Source: Desulfofundulus salinus (GTDB lineage Bacteria > Bacillota > Desulfotomaculia > Desulfotomaculales > Desulfovirgulaceae). From it: 64,000 nt of DNA. Where the stretch lies: the NCBI RefSeq assembly GCF_003627965.1, contig NZ_RBWE01000001.1, forward strand, positions 2,714,463 through 2,778,462, in the 5' to 3' direction. Numbering within the stretch: the stretch's first letter is position 1; each line of letters starts with the position of its first letter. Shown here piece by piece: positions 54,115 to 62,505 of this stretch. A program made the translations under genes and the position numbers. Below the pieces are notes generated by a model. It did no database searches. It saw only the letters and a program-made list of their open reading frames with translations, and was not told the origin of the DNA.

Positions 54115-54235
54115 TCATTAATCCCCCTTCCTCTATCAGGTATATTCACCTCCCGCGCAAAAGTTGCTGTCACCGGATAGGCTTTTACGACGTAGTATAA
54201 CTTAGAAAAAGCATTGCGAAAGGAGGAATTAAAAG

Positions 54236-54451
54236 GTGGCAAACCAGGCGCTCCAGCCCAATAACCCCTTCACCCTGTTTCTAATTCTTATCCTTTTGAT
54301 ACTCTCCACCAGGCCAAACGTGGAACAACAATTAGCCCAGCTGACTTCGCTGCTCCATGCCACCCAACAATCTGTACAGATATTCCGGAGTGGGATGGAA
54401 ACCTTCCACGCAAGTCTGGTACGGCCTTCAAGCCAGGTGAACCGGGAATAA
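54236..54451 (+). CDS. Unknown small protein B1 (short hydrophobic segment plus helix)
   Basis: 71 residues from a GTG after AGGAGG. A hydrophobic stretch FTLFLILILLILSTRP is followed by an amphipathic helix VEQQLAQLTSLLHATQQSVQ. The pattern and many residues recur in B2 (IPLLLMLFTRSDMEDRLSQL). Divergent from A1, with which it may share regulation. No known family recognised. Confidence 0.6.
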   Translation: MANQALQPNNPFTLFLILILLILSTRPNVEQQLAQLTSLLHATQQSVQIFRSGMETFHASLVRPSSQVNRE

Positions 54452-54519
54452 TTTTCGGGCTATCAGAGCTTGAGGTTCCAAACATAAAAATGGTAGAAAC
54501 AGGGGAAGGAGGTTTTGCA

Positions 54520-54831
54520 ATGTCGGAATCTTACAGTGGACAGTTTCACCCGCTTTCGATCCCTTTGTTGCTCATGTTATTCACCAGATCGGATATGGAA
54601 GACCGTTTAAGCCAGCTGGCCTCTTTTCTTGAAGCCACCCGGAATGCCCTTAAAACCATGCGCGCGGGATTGGAAGCGTTGCATGTGAGCATGATGCAAC
54701 TGGCCGAAGGGGCGAGCTCAAGCCAGCCTGCCACACTTCTGCCCGCCGGCATCCCGGTAGGCCCGGAACCGGCACCCCCCGCCGGGGTGAAGTTCCCGGA
54801 TACTCAACTGCCGGAAAACCAAAACCCCTAA
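54520..54831 (+). CDS. Unknown small protein B2, paralogue of B1
   Basis: About 103 residues. Hydrophobic LSIPLLLMLFTRSDMEDRL, an amphipathic helix LASFLEATRNALKTMRAGLE and a Pro-rich tail. Clearly similar to B1 over about 50 residues but with a longer tail. ATG at 54520 follows GAAGGAGG. Convergent with A2. Function unknown. Confidence 0.65.
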   Translation: MSESYSGQFHPLSIPLLLMLFTRSDMEDRLSQLASFLEATRNALKTMRAGLEALHVSMMQLAEGASSSQPATLLPAGIPVGPEPAPPAGVKFPDTQLPENQNP

Positions 54832-54840
54832 AAATACTTG

Positions 54841-54862
54841 GGGGTTCCCCACCAGGAACCCC
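54841..54862. terminator. Shared terminator between B2 and A2
   Basis: GGGGTTCC/GGAACCCC 8-bp stem with a six-base loop; TATATTTATT follows on the plus strand. Confidence 0.7.
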
Positions 54863-54875
54863 TATATTTATTAGT

Positions 54876-55244
54876 TTAGTCTTTAGCCATCTTTCCCCCG
54901 GAAGAGGCGGCAGGTCCCTCATTTGACGCCGGGGCACTTCCTTCCGTGGAAGGTGTTGCCGGGGAACGGGGAGGGTTTAATGGACCCAGCAGGCTGCCAA
55001 GGAAATTGGCCAGCTGAGGAGGCGTTTCCCGGTTACCAGCCCGGGAAGGTCCGGTAACACCCTTTCCGCCGGCCTCCACTTTTGCTTCCTGCCCCTGGAT
55101 CCCGAAGCGGTATCCCATGAGATTGATCAGCCCCATCAGGTTCACCAGGCTAAGTAAAATGAGGGGATCTGTTGACTGCCCTTTTAGTTCCAGCAACTGA
55201 AAAAGGGTTGCCTCCAGACCCTGATGTTGCCCCTTTTCCCCCAT
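54876..55244 (-). CDS. Unknown small protein A2, paralogue of A1
   Basis: 122 residues. N-terminal GLEATLFQLLELKGQSTDPL and ILLSLVNLMGLINLMGYRFG match A1; the C-terminal half is low-complexity (Pro, Ser, Ala, Gly). Encoded 12 bases after the YbaB-like gene on the same strand. Together with A1, B1 and B2 it makes two paralogous pairs arranged A1<- ->B1 ->B2 A2<-. Confidence 0.65.
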   Translation of the reverse strand: MGEKGQHQGLEATLFQLLELKGQSTDPLILLSLVNLMGLINLMGYRFGIQGQEAKVEAGGKGVTGPSRAGNRETPPQLANFLGSLLGPLNPPRSPATPSTEGSAPASNEGPAASSGGKMAKD

Positions 55245-55256
55245 TTGACCTCCCCC

Positions 55257-55559
55257 CTAAAACAGTCCCGGCAGGTGGGGTAAATTTATCCCCGTCATTT
55301 TGACCACTTCGTCCTTCAGCTGCCTGCGCGCCTCGGCCAGGGCCTCGTTAAAGGTATCCCGGACCACCACCGCCAGTTCCCCCCGGTCCATTAAAGCCGG
55401 AGCAGTGGGGCCAAAACTTACCTCCAGCACCTGTTGCAGCCCGTTCACTGTCAGGCGCAATGCCCCCTGGGGTGCCTCTTTCGTGACCACAATACGCCGG
55501 GCTTCTTCCTGTAACTCCTGCAATTGCTGGGTCAGTTTGGGCGTGTTGAAGAACACCAT
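55257..55559 (-). CDS. YbaB/EbfC-family protein
   Basis: 100 residues: KLTQQLQELQEEARRIVV, then beta strands ALRLTVNGLQQVLEVSFGPT, then an acidic helical end DTFNEALAEARRQLKDEVVK. This alternation and length fit YbaB/EbfC nucleoid-associated proteins, though it is not next to dnaX/recR as the usual copy is. Probably a second, specialised paralogue co-expressed with A2. Confidence 0.7.
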   Translation of the reverse strand: MVFFNTPKLTQQLQELQEEARRIVVTKEAPQGALRLTVNGLQQVLEVSFGPTAPALMDRGELAVVVRDTFNEALAEARRQLKDEVVKMTGINLPHLPGLF

Positions 55560-55602
55560 TTTCCCCTCCTGTGGACCTGAAGTATCCCCAGTTTTTTAAA
55601 GC

Positions 55603-55811
55603 CCCTGTTTTGGCTCGGTAGCGAGCGACTTGAGCTGAGCGGCCAGCCAAACTTAGCGAGGCGAAAAGCGAAGGCAGGCCCGAGGGCATGGATGCCCGAG
55701 GCCGGCAACTGAGGCAGGATGCCGAATTTGCCGGGAAGCCTGCCGGAGCTTTGAGCCGAGCAATAGTTTGGCCCGCGAGGCTCACCGGAGCGAGCGGGAG
55801 CCAAAACAGGG
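55603..55811. repeat. 209-bp palindromic element, second type
   Basis: CCCTGTTTTGGCTC (55603-55616) and GAGCCAAAACAGGG (55798-55811) are a perfect 14-bp inverted repeat. Next inside, GGCCAGCCAAAC pairs imperfectly with GTTTGGCCCG. Within are nested hairpins GGGCAT/ATGCCC and GGCAGGC/GCCTGCC. No gene is contained. It occupies most of the 394-bp gap upstream of the YbaB-like gene; no sequence similarity to elements A-C was seen. Confidence 0.75.
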
Positions 55812-55953
55812 TAGTTGGAAAGTGGGGATAACTCAGCCTGTGGACAAAAAGAAAAGCTGTGGTGAACAGCTCTATTTGTCGAAAATGCAAAATAGCGCTT
55901 ATCCTTTAACTTGCTTTATATCGTTGTAGAGCCGTTATTGATTTACTTCTATC

Positions 55954-57033
55954 TCAGGCCGGGAAACCTCCGATACACTCAAAGCTGGCATCATCGATCT
56001 TAACCGTGTTGGTGTTTCCGGTAGCAGGATTAAAGGTGAAACGAACCAGAGCAGTACGGGCACCGGCTGGGGAAACAGGTATGTTCAGGGTAAACTGCTG
56101 GTAGTTGTTATCAGGAATGTTCACGCTGCCAATGCTCTGGACGGCGCCGTCAATCTGCACCCCGTTGCGGTCAAAGAAGCGTACCTCCGCCACCAGGTTG
56201 AAGGCACTGACGGGAGCAGCGGAAGCCACATTTTCCCGGGCCCAGAAGGTCAGCTTGTAAGCCCTGCCGGGAGCTATGGCCCGGCGCACGGTCTGGAAAA
56301 CGACGGCAGTTTTTGCAGGAGCGGCAGCACCTAATTCGGCGGCCAGGGTGCCGCTGTGAACTATGGTAGTGGGAGTGACGTTGGCCGTAGCGCCCCAGAA
56401 GATGGGCACATTGCCCGCCCATTGTTCAAAGCTGGGGTCTTCCAGCAGGTTGCCGGGAGGACAGAGTTCGGGTGTCGGGCAAAGTTGCACGAAGATCTGC
56501 CGCTCTTCCACCACCTTGACCCGCACGATAATCACGCCGACCTGGTGCAGGCGGCTGGCCCGGACCAGCTCCCAGGTAATATCAAACTTGGGCTTGGGAA
56601 ACTGCACCATGACATCATCTTCCCGGAGTATAGCCTGGGGCTCTTTGAGATCAATCATCTTGGTAAAGGGTACGTTCTCAGCAAAATGTTTTACTTCATC
56701 CCGGTTATTGACATAAAAGATCTGCTTGTGCAGCACCCCGCTAACAATAATCTTCTTGACCACAGCTACATGTCCGACAACGTGTTTGAAATGGTTTTTC
56801 CACTCGTGATTGATTTTGGGGAACCAGTGGCCGATGCTCTCGTGGATGAATACCGGTTCGGCCTCCAGGTCTTCCACCCGGGCGTCAATATGATCCACCT
56901 TCTTGGCCAGCTCGGGCAGGGTGACGGTACTATCCACCAGCACCTGCACCTCTTCCTCGGCCAGTACCACCGGTACCTTGATCTTAAGGCACATTACCTC
57001 TTCCGGCTCGGTATAGACATACTCGATGGGCAT
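55954..57033 (-). CDS. SPOCS (DUF3794)-domain protein with C-terminal carbohydrate-binding-like module
   Basis: 359 residues. The N-terminal half resembles SPOCS/DUF3794 regions of coat-morphogenesis proteins (HVVGHVAVVKKIIVSGVLHK, FAENVPFTKMIDLKEPQAI). After CPTPELCPPG, residues about 205-359 look like a CBM-type jelly roll (NLLEDPSFEQWAGNVPIFWG, AYKLTFWAREN, KIDDASFECIGG). The combination suggests a spore coat or exosporium protein that binds glycan. ATG follows AAGGAGG. Lies 42 bases after the SPOCS-LysM gene on the same strand. Confidence 0.75.
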   Translation of the reverse strand: MPIEYVYTEPEEVMCLKIKVPVVLAEEEVQVLVDSTVTLPELAKKVDHIDARVEDLEAEPVFIHESIGHWFPKINHEWKNHFKHVVGHVAVVKKIIVSGVLHKQIFYVNNRDEVKHFAENVPFTKMIDLKEPQAILREDDVMVQFPKPKFDITWELVRASRLHQVGVIIVRVKVVEERQIFVQLCPTPELCPPGNLLEDPSFEQWAGNVPIFWGATANVTPTTIVHSGTLAAELGAAAPAKTAVVFQTVRRAIAPGRAYKLTFWARENVASAAPVSAFNLVAEVRFFDRNGVQIDGAVQSIGSVNIPDNNYQQFTLNIPVSPAGARTALVRFTFNPATGNTNTVKIDDASFECIGGFPA

Positions 57034-57075
57034 CAGACTTACCTCCTTATTTTTAAATAAAGATGGCTGGTTAAA

Positions 57076-58620
57076 TTAACCCTTGGCAGGAGGACAGGGA
57101 ACCTTAATTACATCCCCGGGCTGGAGGTTATGCGGATCTTTAGTGGGGTTGGCTGTTTTGATTGCCTCCACAGTGGTGCCAAACTGCTGCGCAATTTTCC
57201 AGAAGGTATCCCCAGGCTGTACGACATAATCGATGGTTTGCCCCGGCGGGCAGATCACGGGAGGAGCGGGAGCAATGGAGACAACCACATCCCGCTGCAG
57301 CGACTCGGTCACCTTGACCGTTACCTTGAGCACCACTTCCAGGGTGACGTTCGGCCCCTCGGCGTCGGCTGAAACAAACTCCACCACCGGGCGCACATCC
57401 ACGTCCATGCCTTCCCGGGCACCCTTAATCTCCACAAAGGTGCGGAAATTCAACCGCCGTTCCAGGGCGTGGACGGCCTGGTCCGGCTTTTTAGCCACAT
57501 AAACCAGGTGTACGTCCACAAAACCGCGGACGATTACTTTATCATTAATAATCTTTGTTTCGGTCACTTTAACTTCCTGGACGGAAACGTCAATAATTTT
57601 CTCTACATCGGGCTTGGGGTCCGGAGTCTCAAACGTATCCCGGAGCACCACCTGGGTGCTGTCCTCTCCCACCACATGATCAATCTTGAGCCTGGTCATG
57701 GTGGCCTGGACGCCGGTGATCTTCGTAATGACGTTGATCTGCCTGGGCTCGGTAACAAAGGCCGTCAGCATCAAGACCACGTCGGCCCGCAACCGGTCGC
57801 CATCCAGAATGTCCACGTCAGCACTTTCCACTTTGACATCCACCCGTACATCCATATCGGGTTTCGCCCCGGGTATTTCCACGAAATCGCTGAAGCGGAA
57901 GGTCCGGTGGAGCTGGTGAACGGGCTGGTCGGGCTCGGCAGCCACGTACAGCACCTGGACGGTCACCGTACCGTCAATGATGACCTTATCTTTAATGATC
58001 TTTTTGCCGGTGATCCCGGCAGTGGCATCCACTTCCAGGATTTTTTCCACCGGCGGCTTTTCATCCGGTACATGAAACTCCTCGCTGACGATAACCTGTC
58101 TGGTCCCGCTGCCCACCACATGGGCTACCTTGATGGTTTCCACCTCGCAGGTGGCCCCGGAGGGACACACGGTAACCACATCCACATCCTGCATCTGGGT
58201 CACTTTAACAAAAACACTGAGAACGGCGGTTACATCAAACTGCCGGGGGTCGCTGGAGCTGCGGGTGATGCTGACATCTTCCACCGTAACCCTGGCCGTG
58301 ACATCCATGCCCGGCCTGGCCCCCGGAAGTTCCACAAAAGTGGTGAAGGAGAGCTGCTGGTGCATGTGGTGTACCGACTGGGAAGGTTCAAAGGCCACGT
58401 AAACAATTTGCAGGGTCAGGGTCCCCTCCACAATTGCCTTGTCCGGAACCAGTTCAATTTTCTTGATCCTTGCTGATTTATCTGTGGAAAGGATTTTTTG
58501 CACGTCAGGTTTTGGGTCGGGTACGGTGATTTTGCCGCGAACCACGACCTGTTGCGTGTCTTCGCTAACCACCTGGTTAACCCGCAACCGTTCCGTGACC
58601 GTTGCGGCGGTTCCAACCAT
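57076..58620 (-). CDS. Spore coat protein with three SPOCS domains and LysM (SipL-like)
   Basis: About 514 residues. Three repeated SPOCS (DUF3794) units begin near residues 15, 165 and 320. Each contains the pattern KPDVQKIL / KPPVEKIL / KPDVEKI, VIVDGTV-like strands and a VHxLxR-FxxFVEIPGA segment. A C-terminal LysM follows (YVVQPGDTFWKIAQQFGTTV). The layout matches SipL of clostridia, which links SpoIVA to the spore surface. I chose the ATG at 58620 after GGAGGAG. Confidence 0.88.
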   Translation of the reverse strand: MVGTAATVTERLRVNQVVSEDTQQVVVRGKITVPDPKPDVQKILSTDKSARIKKIELVPDKAIVEGTLTLQIVYVAFEPSQSVHHMHQQLSFTTFVELPGARPGMDVTARVTVEDVSITRSSSDPRQFDVTAVLSVFVKVTQMQDVDVVTVCPSGATCEVETIKVAHVVGSGTRQVIVSEEFHVPDEKPPVEKILEVDATAGITGKKIIKDKVIIDGTVTVQVLYVAAEPDQPVHQLHRTFRFSDFVEIPGAKPDMDVRVDVKVESADVDILDGDRLRADVVLMLTAFVTEPRQINVITKITGVQATMTRLKIDHVVGEDSTQVVLRDTFETPDPKPDVEKIIDVSVQEVKVTETKIINDKVIVRGFVDVHLVYVAKKPDQAVHALERRLNFRTFVEIKGAREGMDVDVRPVVEFVSADAEGPNVTLEVVLKVTVKVTESLQRDVVVSIAPAPPVICPPGQTIDYVVQPGDTFWKIAQQFGTTVEAIKTANPTKDPHNLQPGDVIKVPCPPAKG

Positions 58621-58710
58621 GGGGCATACTCCTCCTTTCAAAGTGGTCTATAATATATATATGAGCCGTGCCAATTAATGTGCGGAATTTTGGCAATCCC
58701 CCAGAAAAAG

Positions 58711-58748
58711 AAAAAATCTCCCGGTTAATTGCAAACCGGGAGATTTGC
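58711..58748 (-). terminator. Terminator of the CAP-domain gene
   Basis: AAATCTCCCGGTT and AACCGGGAGATTT form a 13-bp perfect stem followed by TTTC on the minus strand. Confidence 0.85.
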
Positions 58749-58761
58749 TGGATAAATCCAG

Positions 58762-59802
58762 TCAACCAGTGAACATCTGCACGAAAATCTTCCCGTAGCG
58801 GGGACTGGGAACCACTCCGATGCCGATCTCCTTAAAATCGGCGTTTAAGATGTTGGCCCGGTGGCCGGGTGAATTCATTAAGCTTTTATGGGCAATCTCC
58901 ACCGTGGGAGCACCCGCCAGGTTCTCGCCGGCATAACGATAGGTGATACCAAACTGGCCCATCATTTCAAAGGGACTGCCGTAGGTGGGAGAAGTATGGC
59001 TGAAATAGTCCTTCTCCACCATATCCTTCGCTTTGAGCCGTGCCACCTTCACCAGCTCCATGTTCACCTTCAGCGGGGCCAGTCCGTAGCGTACCCGCTC
59101 CTGGTTCACCAGCTGGACCATCTGCTGCTCGTCCACCGTAAGACCGTCCACCGGCCCGGACTGCGGTACCGGCTGTGGATCAGGCTCAGGCGCAGGTTGG
59201 GACACAGGCTGAGGTGCAGGTTGAGGCGAAGGCTGTGGCTGGGACAACCCGCCCTGTCCACCTGCTAAAAGCTGCACTATATACAGTCTGGAACCCTTCC
59301 GGGCTACACCCACCCCTATCCGGTCATATCTGGTGCTTAATACATCCTGCCGGTAGTCCGGAGACTTAATTAAGGCCCGGTAAGCGCTGTCCACCGATTG
59401 GGCCAGAACCAGGGTTTGGGCGGCATAAGTGTAACTGATCCCTTTCGCTTTTAACAGCTGGGGCAGTGAGCCGGACAATCCGCCAAAACCCCTGTCCACC
59501 ATCTCGCCGGCCCTCTGCCGGGCCAGTTCCACCAGCCGGGAATCGGTCCGGAAGGCCGGCAGGCCTTCTTTGCTCCTCTCCTGGTTAACCAGTGCCAGCA
59601 TACGGCTCTCTTCCAGAGTTGGGGCTGCCTCCCGGACGCCCAGGGTGGCTTCTGGAGCGGGAACTTTTTGCCCCTCCCGGCTGTCTAAAAAGTTAGAACT
59701 GCAGGGAACCGCAGCCTGGGCAAGGGCCGGAGAAAGAAAAAGCCCCCATAACAACAGCGCACCTAAAATCACACCAACCAGCGACTTCACGCTTCTGTTC
59801 AT
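58762..59802 (-). CDS. Secreted double CAP/SCP-domain protein (YkwD-like)
   Basis: About 346 residues. The N-terminal signal segment is SLVGVILGALLLWGLFLSPALAQA, cut here to its core. The first CAP-like domain (MLALVNQERSKEGLPAF) appears degenerate. A linker of repeated Gln-Pro/Ala-Pro units follows. The second, complete CAP domain has MVQLVNQERVRYGLAPLKV, DYFSHTSPTYGSPFEMM, YAGENLAG and NSPGHRANILNADFKEIGIG. Common in spore formers; molecular role unknown. ATG at 59802 follows AAAAGGAG. Confidence 0.88.
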   Translation of the reverse strand: MNRSVKSLVGVILGALLLWGLFLSPALAQAAVPCSSNFLDSREGQKVPAPEATLGVREAAPTLEESRMLALVNQERSKEGLPAFRTDSRLVELARQRAGEMVDRGFGGLSGSLPQLLKAKGISYTYAAQTLVLAQSVDSAYRALIKSPDYRQDVLSTRYDRIGVGVARKGSRLYIVQLLAGGQGGLSQPQPSPQPAPQPVSQPAPEPDPQPVPQSGPVDGLTVDEQQMVQLVNQERVRYGLAPLKVNMELVKVARLKAKDMVEKDYFSHTSPTYGSPFEMMGQFGITYRYAGENLAGAPTVEIAHKSLMNSPGHRANILNADFKEIGIGVVPSPRYGKIFVQMFTG

Positions 59803-59995
59803 GACCACACTCCTTTTCTTTTTTTCGCCCTGGTTGTCCCGGGCGTTTTTATCTAATCTATCAAATAAAGCCACTTTCCGGCAAAAGCGCTATTTCGACG
59901 TAATCTGCCATAAAATTAGCAGAGGATCCAGATACCCTCCTTTATTGGCTGATTATACATCTTCTGCGTCCACTGGGGTATTCTGTAATTTTCCA

Positions 59996-60391
59996 TCAGC
60001 CGGGGGTATAAATAACCGCTCCCAGTCCCTCGGTAACTGCCAGGCATTCCACTCCCGTATCCCCTTTAAAAAAAACCGTTAAGATGAACAGGCCCCGTCG
60101 AAAGGCCTTGCGAAAACGCCATAGCAGCAATTCATCTATATTATGTAATACTTTCGTGACCACTCCTTCACCCTGCAAAATCAGGGCATAGCGACCATCA
60201 GATTGGCGTGCGGTCACTATCTGAAAGGACCGGGAGCGCTCAGTCAGGGCATCGATTTTGTCCATAAAGCAGCGGGCTATTCTTACGGCTTCCTGGCGGG
60301 TATCAATCAGCGGTCCAATGGCCGGGATTTTTCCCCCCAGCATTACCAGGGCAACCTCCGCACCACCTGGAAGAAAATGATCAATCACCAC
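59996..60391 (-). CDS. Hypothetical protein
   Basis: 131 residues from a GTG. No recognised family. A basic helix (LLLWRFRKAFRRGLFILTVF) lies in the second half. The codon usage and spacing (45 bases after the protease gene on the same strand) make it a credible gene. No signal peptide and no cysteine motif. Confidence 0.55.
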   Translation of the reverse strand: MVIDHFLPGGAEVALVMLGGKIPAIGPLIDTRQEAVRIARCFMDKIDALTERSRSFQIVTARQSDGRYALILQGEGVVTKVLHNIDELLLWRFRKAFRRGLFILTVFFKGDTGVECLAVTEGLGAVIYTPG

Positions 60392-60435
60392 CGCTTCACC
60401 TCTAGCTACGACCTTTGCTCAAGGCAACAAGCTGT

Positions 60436-61440
60436 TTAAAACTCTACCTCCAGCTGGGAGAGCACCTGTTCAATGCGGTTAAAAACCGTATACTTATCCG
60501 AACCGGCAAATAAAAGCCCCACGGCCCGCTTCTCGCGATCCAGCACTAAAGAACCGCTATCCCCGGGCCGGGAAGTCATATCGGTGACCACCTGGTCAGT
60601 AAACCAGCCCTTTTCGTCATTACCTATCTCCACCTCCAGGGTTACCCCAATGGCGGTAACTGCACCCTCAGAAACCCCGCTGGTGCGACCGCTTTTCATC
60701 ACTCCTTGACCCGGAGCCACATGGGCCACACCTTCTACCTTCCCAATTTCCAGAATCTCATCGTCAATTAAGCCAGGGCTGTCCGGACGGGCTACAGCAG
60801 CATCGATAATATTGGCACCCCGGTAATGTTTTAACATTTTTAACTGATAGTGAGGTCTGACAAGGTGAACCAGTAGATTGCCCGCCCTTACCATGGCTTC
60901 TGCCACCGGACATTCAGTTTCCTGGACGCTGCGCAACAGGGGCGAAAAGCGCAACAACGTGCCAATGCGGTCCCTGGCCTGACCGCCGTCATGGGGACCC
61001 GGTTGCAGGATGGGATCCCCTATGGCAGCCCGCCCGTCCTTCCCGTCGGTAGCATTGGCCAGAATGTGGTTGTTGCTTAAAATCAGCGGCTCTTTGGTAA
61101 CCCGGTCCTTCACCACCGCACCAAAGGTACCGGCGCTGATCTTGTAGTGGCCGATGCTCATTCCCGGCCGCGCCGGCCGTTCTTTAGCCGTGCGCAGGGA
61201 AAGCAGCCTGACTTCGCCGATCTCTATAACATCGGTAGGGAATCCGCCAATGTAGGCCGGCACCCGTTGTGCGCGTATCAGGCCCTCGGACGGCACCTTT
61301 TTCTTTACAAAGATAATGAGGGCGGGGCGATTGGTGGTTTCGCCGGACACCTGTTTGAAGCCAACCCCTATCCCGGTTACATTGGGCAACTGCAAAAGCT
61401 TTTCCCGGGATTTTTTCAGGACGCGAAAATACTTCTCCAT
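60436..61440 (-). CDS. NAL1-like trypsin-fold serine protease
   Basis: About 334 residues. An N-terminal module (LPNVTGIGVGFKQVSG, LIIFVKKKV) is common to these proteins. The trypsin-like fold carries a putative triad: His in LILSNNHILAN near 127, Asp in IIDAAVARPD near 222, Ser in TSRPGDSGSLVLD near 299. No signal peptide. ATG at 61440 follows GAGGAGGGG. It lies directly downstream of the spore protease YabG on the same strand, hinting at a spore role (inference). Confidence 0.8.
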   Translation of the reverse strand: MEKYFRVLKKSREKLLQLPNVTGIGVGFKQVSGETTNRPALIIFVKKKVPSEGLIRAQRVPAYIGGFPTDVIEIGEVRLLSLRTAKERPARPGMSIGHYKISAGTFGAVVKDRVTKEPLILSNNHILANATDGKDGRAAIGDPILQPGPHDGGQARDRIGTLLRFSPLLRSVQETECPVAEAMVRAGNLLVHLVRPHYQLKMLKHYRGANIIDAAVARPDSPGLIDDEILEIGKVEGVAHVAPGQGVMKSGRTSGVSEGAVTAIGVTLEVEIGNDEKGWFTDQVVTDMTSRPGDSGSLVLDREKRAVGLLFAGSDKYTVFNRIEQVLSQLEVEF

Positions 61441-61461
61441 AAAAAAACCCCTCCTCAAGGT

Positions 61462-61485
61462 CCTTGTGCCATCATATGCACAAGG
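61462..61485 (-). promoter_or_regulatory. Hairpin between yabG and the NAL1-like gene
   Basis: CCTTGTGC/GCACAAGG perfect 8-bp stem without a T-run; it may process or stabilise the transcript just before the SD of the protease gene. Confidence 0.45.
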
Positions 61486-61508
61486 AATGGAAGGGGTGAC
61501 GTAACCTG

Positions 61509-62378
61509 TTAATAAGGGGATTTAGGCAACCCAAGGCGGTATTTTCCCCTGGTCTCCACTCCACCGATACCGGGAAACCCGGTAATGGTCCCGGCTATAA
61601 TGTCCTGTAAAGCGATCTGAGCATATATTGATGTATAGGCGATTTTTTCCACCACAAACACCGGGTCAAAAGTATGAATGAGAACCCGGTGGGGTGAACT
61701 GGCAAAGTTTGCGCCTGCATCCAGTATGGCTTCATAGTGAGACTGGCAGGCCCCCGCAAAAATGACCAGATCATCCCGGCTTTTTTCATACAAACGCGCT
61801 TTTTTTACTGCTTCCACAAAATAACGGGAGTTATGGTAGCTGTTCAGGTCGGAAAAATTTTGAGTGTCCTTTTCAATGCCGTCGTGACCGGTAAGCACCA
61901 GTATATCGGGGCGGTGTTTCTGCAACAGTTCGATAACCACCTCGGGCTGTTTCTCCTCATCGATGTGGTAGCCAGAAGCCGGTATGCCCAGCTGACGGTA
62001 GGTAGTCAAGCATAGATCCAGGTAGTCATCGTCACCATCTATATGCAGCACCGAACCCGGAACATCAAAACTGCCTAAATTGGAAACCACGTCGTTGCTC
62101 CGGACTAAACGCTGCCGGTCCTGTTCCCGGCGCTTAAAAATGCGTTTCATATGTTCGTGATTTTTGGTCATAAACGAATGCCAGAAGGCAGCAACCTCGG
62201 CCGGTTCAAACTTGCGCAGGTCCTCCACCGGGGCAGTGGCACAAAGGCGCTTATCCAGCCCCTTTAAACGGGCACTTTTTTTACCATCTTCTTTTACAGT
62301 TAACTCCACTACTTTAAAAAAGATATCGCACCCGTATGAAATCCGCCCCACTATGTCCCCGACCTTGATTCCTTCCAC
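61509..62378 (-). CDS. yabG: Sporulation-specific protease YabG
   Basis: Cleaves spore coat proteins (and SpoIVA/SipL in clostridia) during maturation. 289 residues, the normal length. Motifs: VGDIVGRISYGCDIFFKV, VLHIDGDDDYLDLCLTTYRQ, PDILVLTGHDGI, VIFAGACQSHYEAILDAGAN and ASSPHRVLIHTFDPV. The start is GTG after GAGGAGG. The neighbouring SPOCS genes encode likely substrates. Confidence 0.95.
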   Translation of the reverse strand: MEGIKVGDIVGRISYGCDIFFKVVELTVKEDGKKSARLKGLDKRLCATAPVEDLRKFEPAEVAAFWHSFMTKNHEHMKRIFKRREQDRQRLVRSNDVVSNLGSFDVPGSVLHIDGDDDYLDLCLTTYRQLGIPASGYHIDEEKQPEVVIELLQKHRPDILVLTGHDGIEKDTQNFSDLNSYHNSRYFVEAVKKARLYEKSRDDLVIFAGACQSHYEAILDAGANFASSPHRVLIHTFDPVFVVEKIAYTSIYAQIALQDIIAGTITGFPGIGGVETRGKYRLGLPKSPY

Positions 62379-62505
62379 GGCGGCTTCCTCCTCACTTTTT
62401 CCCCATTTTATGCTGGAACCTCTGGAAAAGGTGAGGACATTTGGTAACGAGCACCAGTATGGTTACATAAATTAAATATCAGTCGGCTTGAGAAAGGAGA
62501 TTTAA

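Noticed and set aside
55820-55875. DnaA boxes or an origin (TGTGGAC, GGGGATAAC)
   Set aside because: None matches TTATCCACA exactly and no dnaA/dnaN is near; isolated resemblances only.
59160-59240. CRISPR-like short repeats
   Set aside because: The repeats encode the Gln-Pro/Ala-Pro linker of the double-CAP protein; there are no regular spacers.
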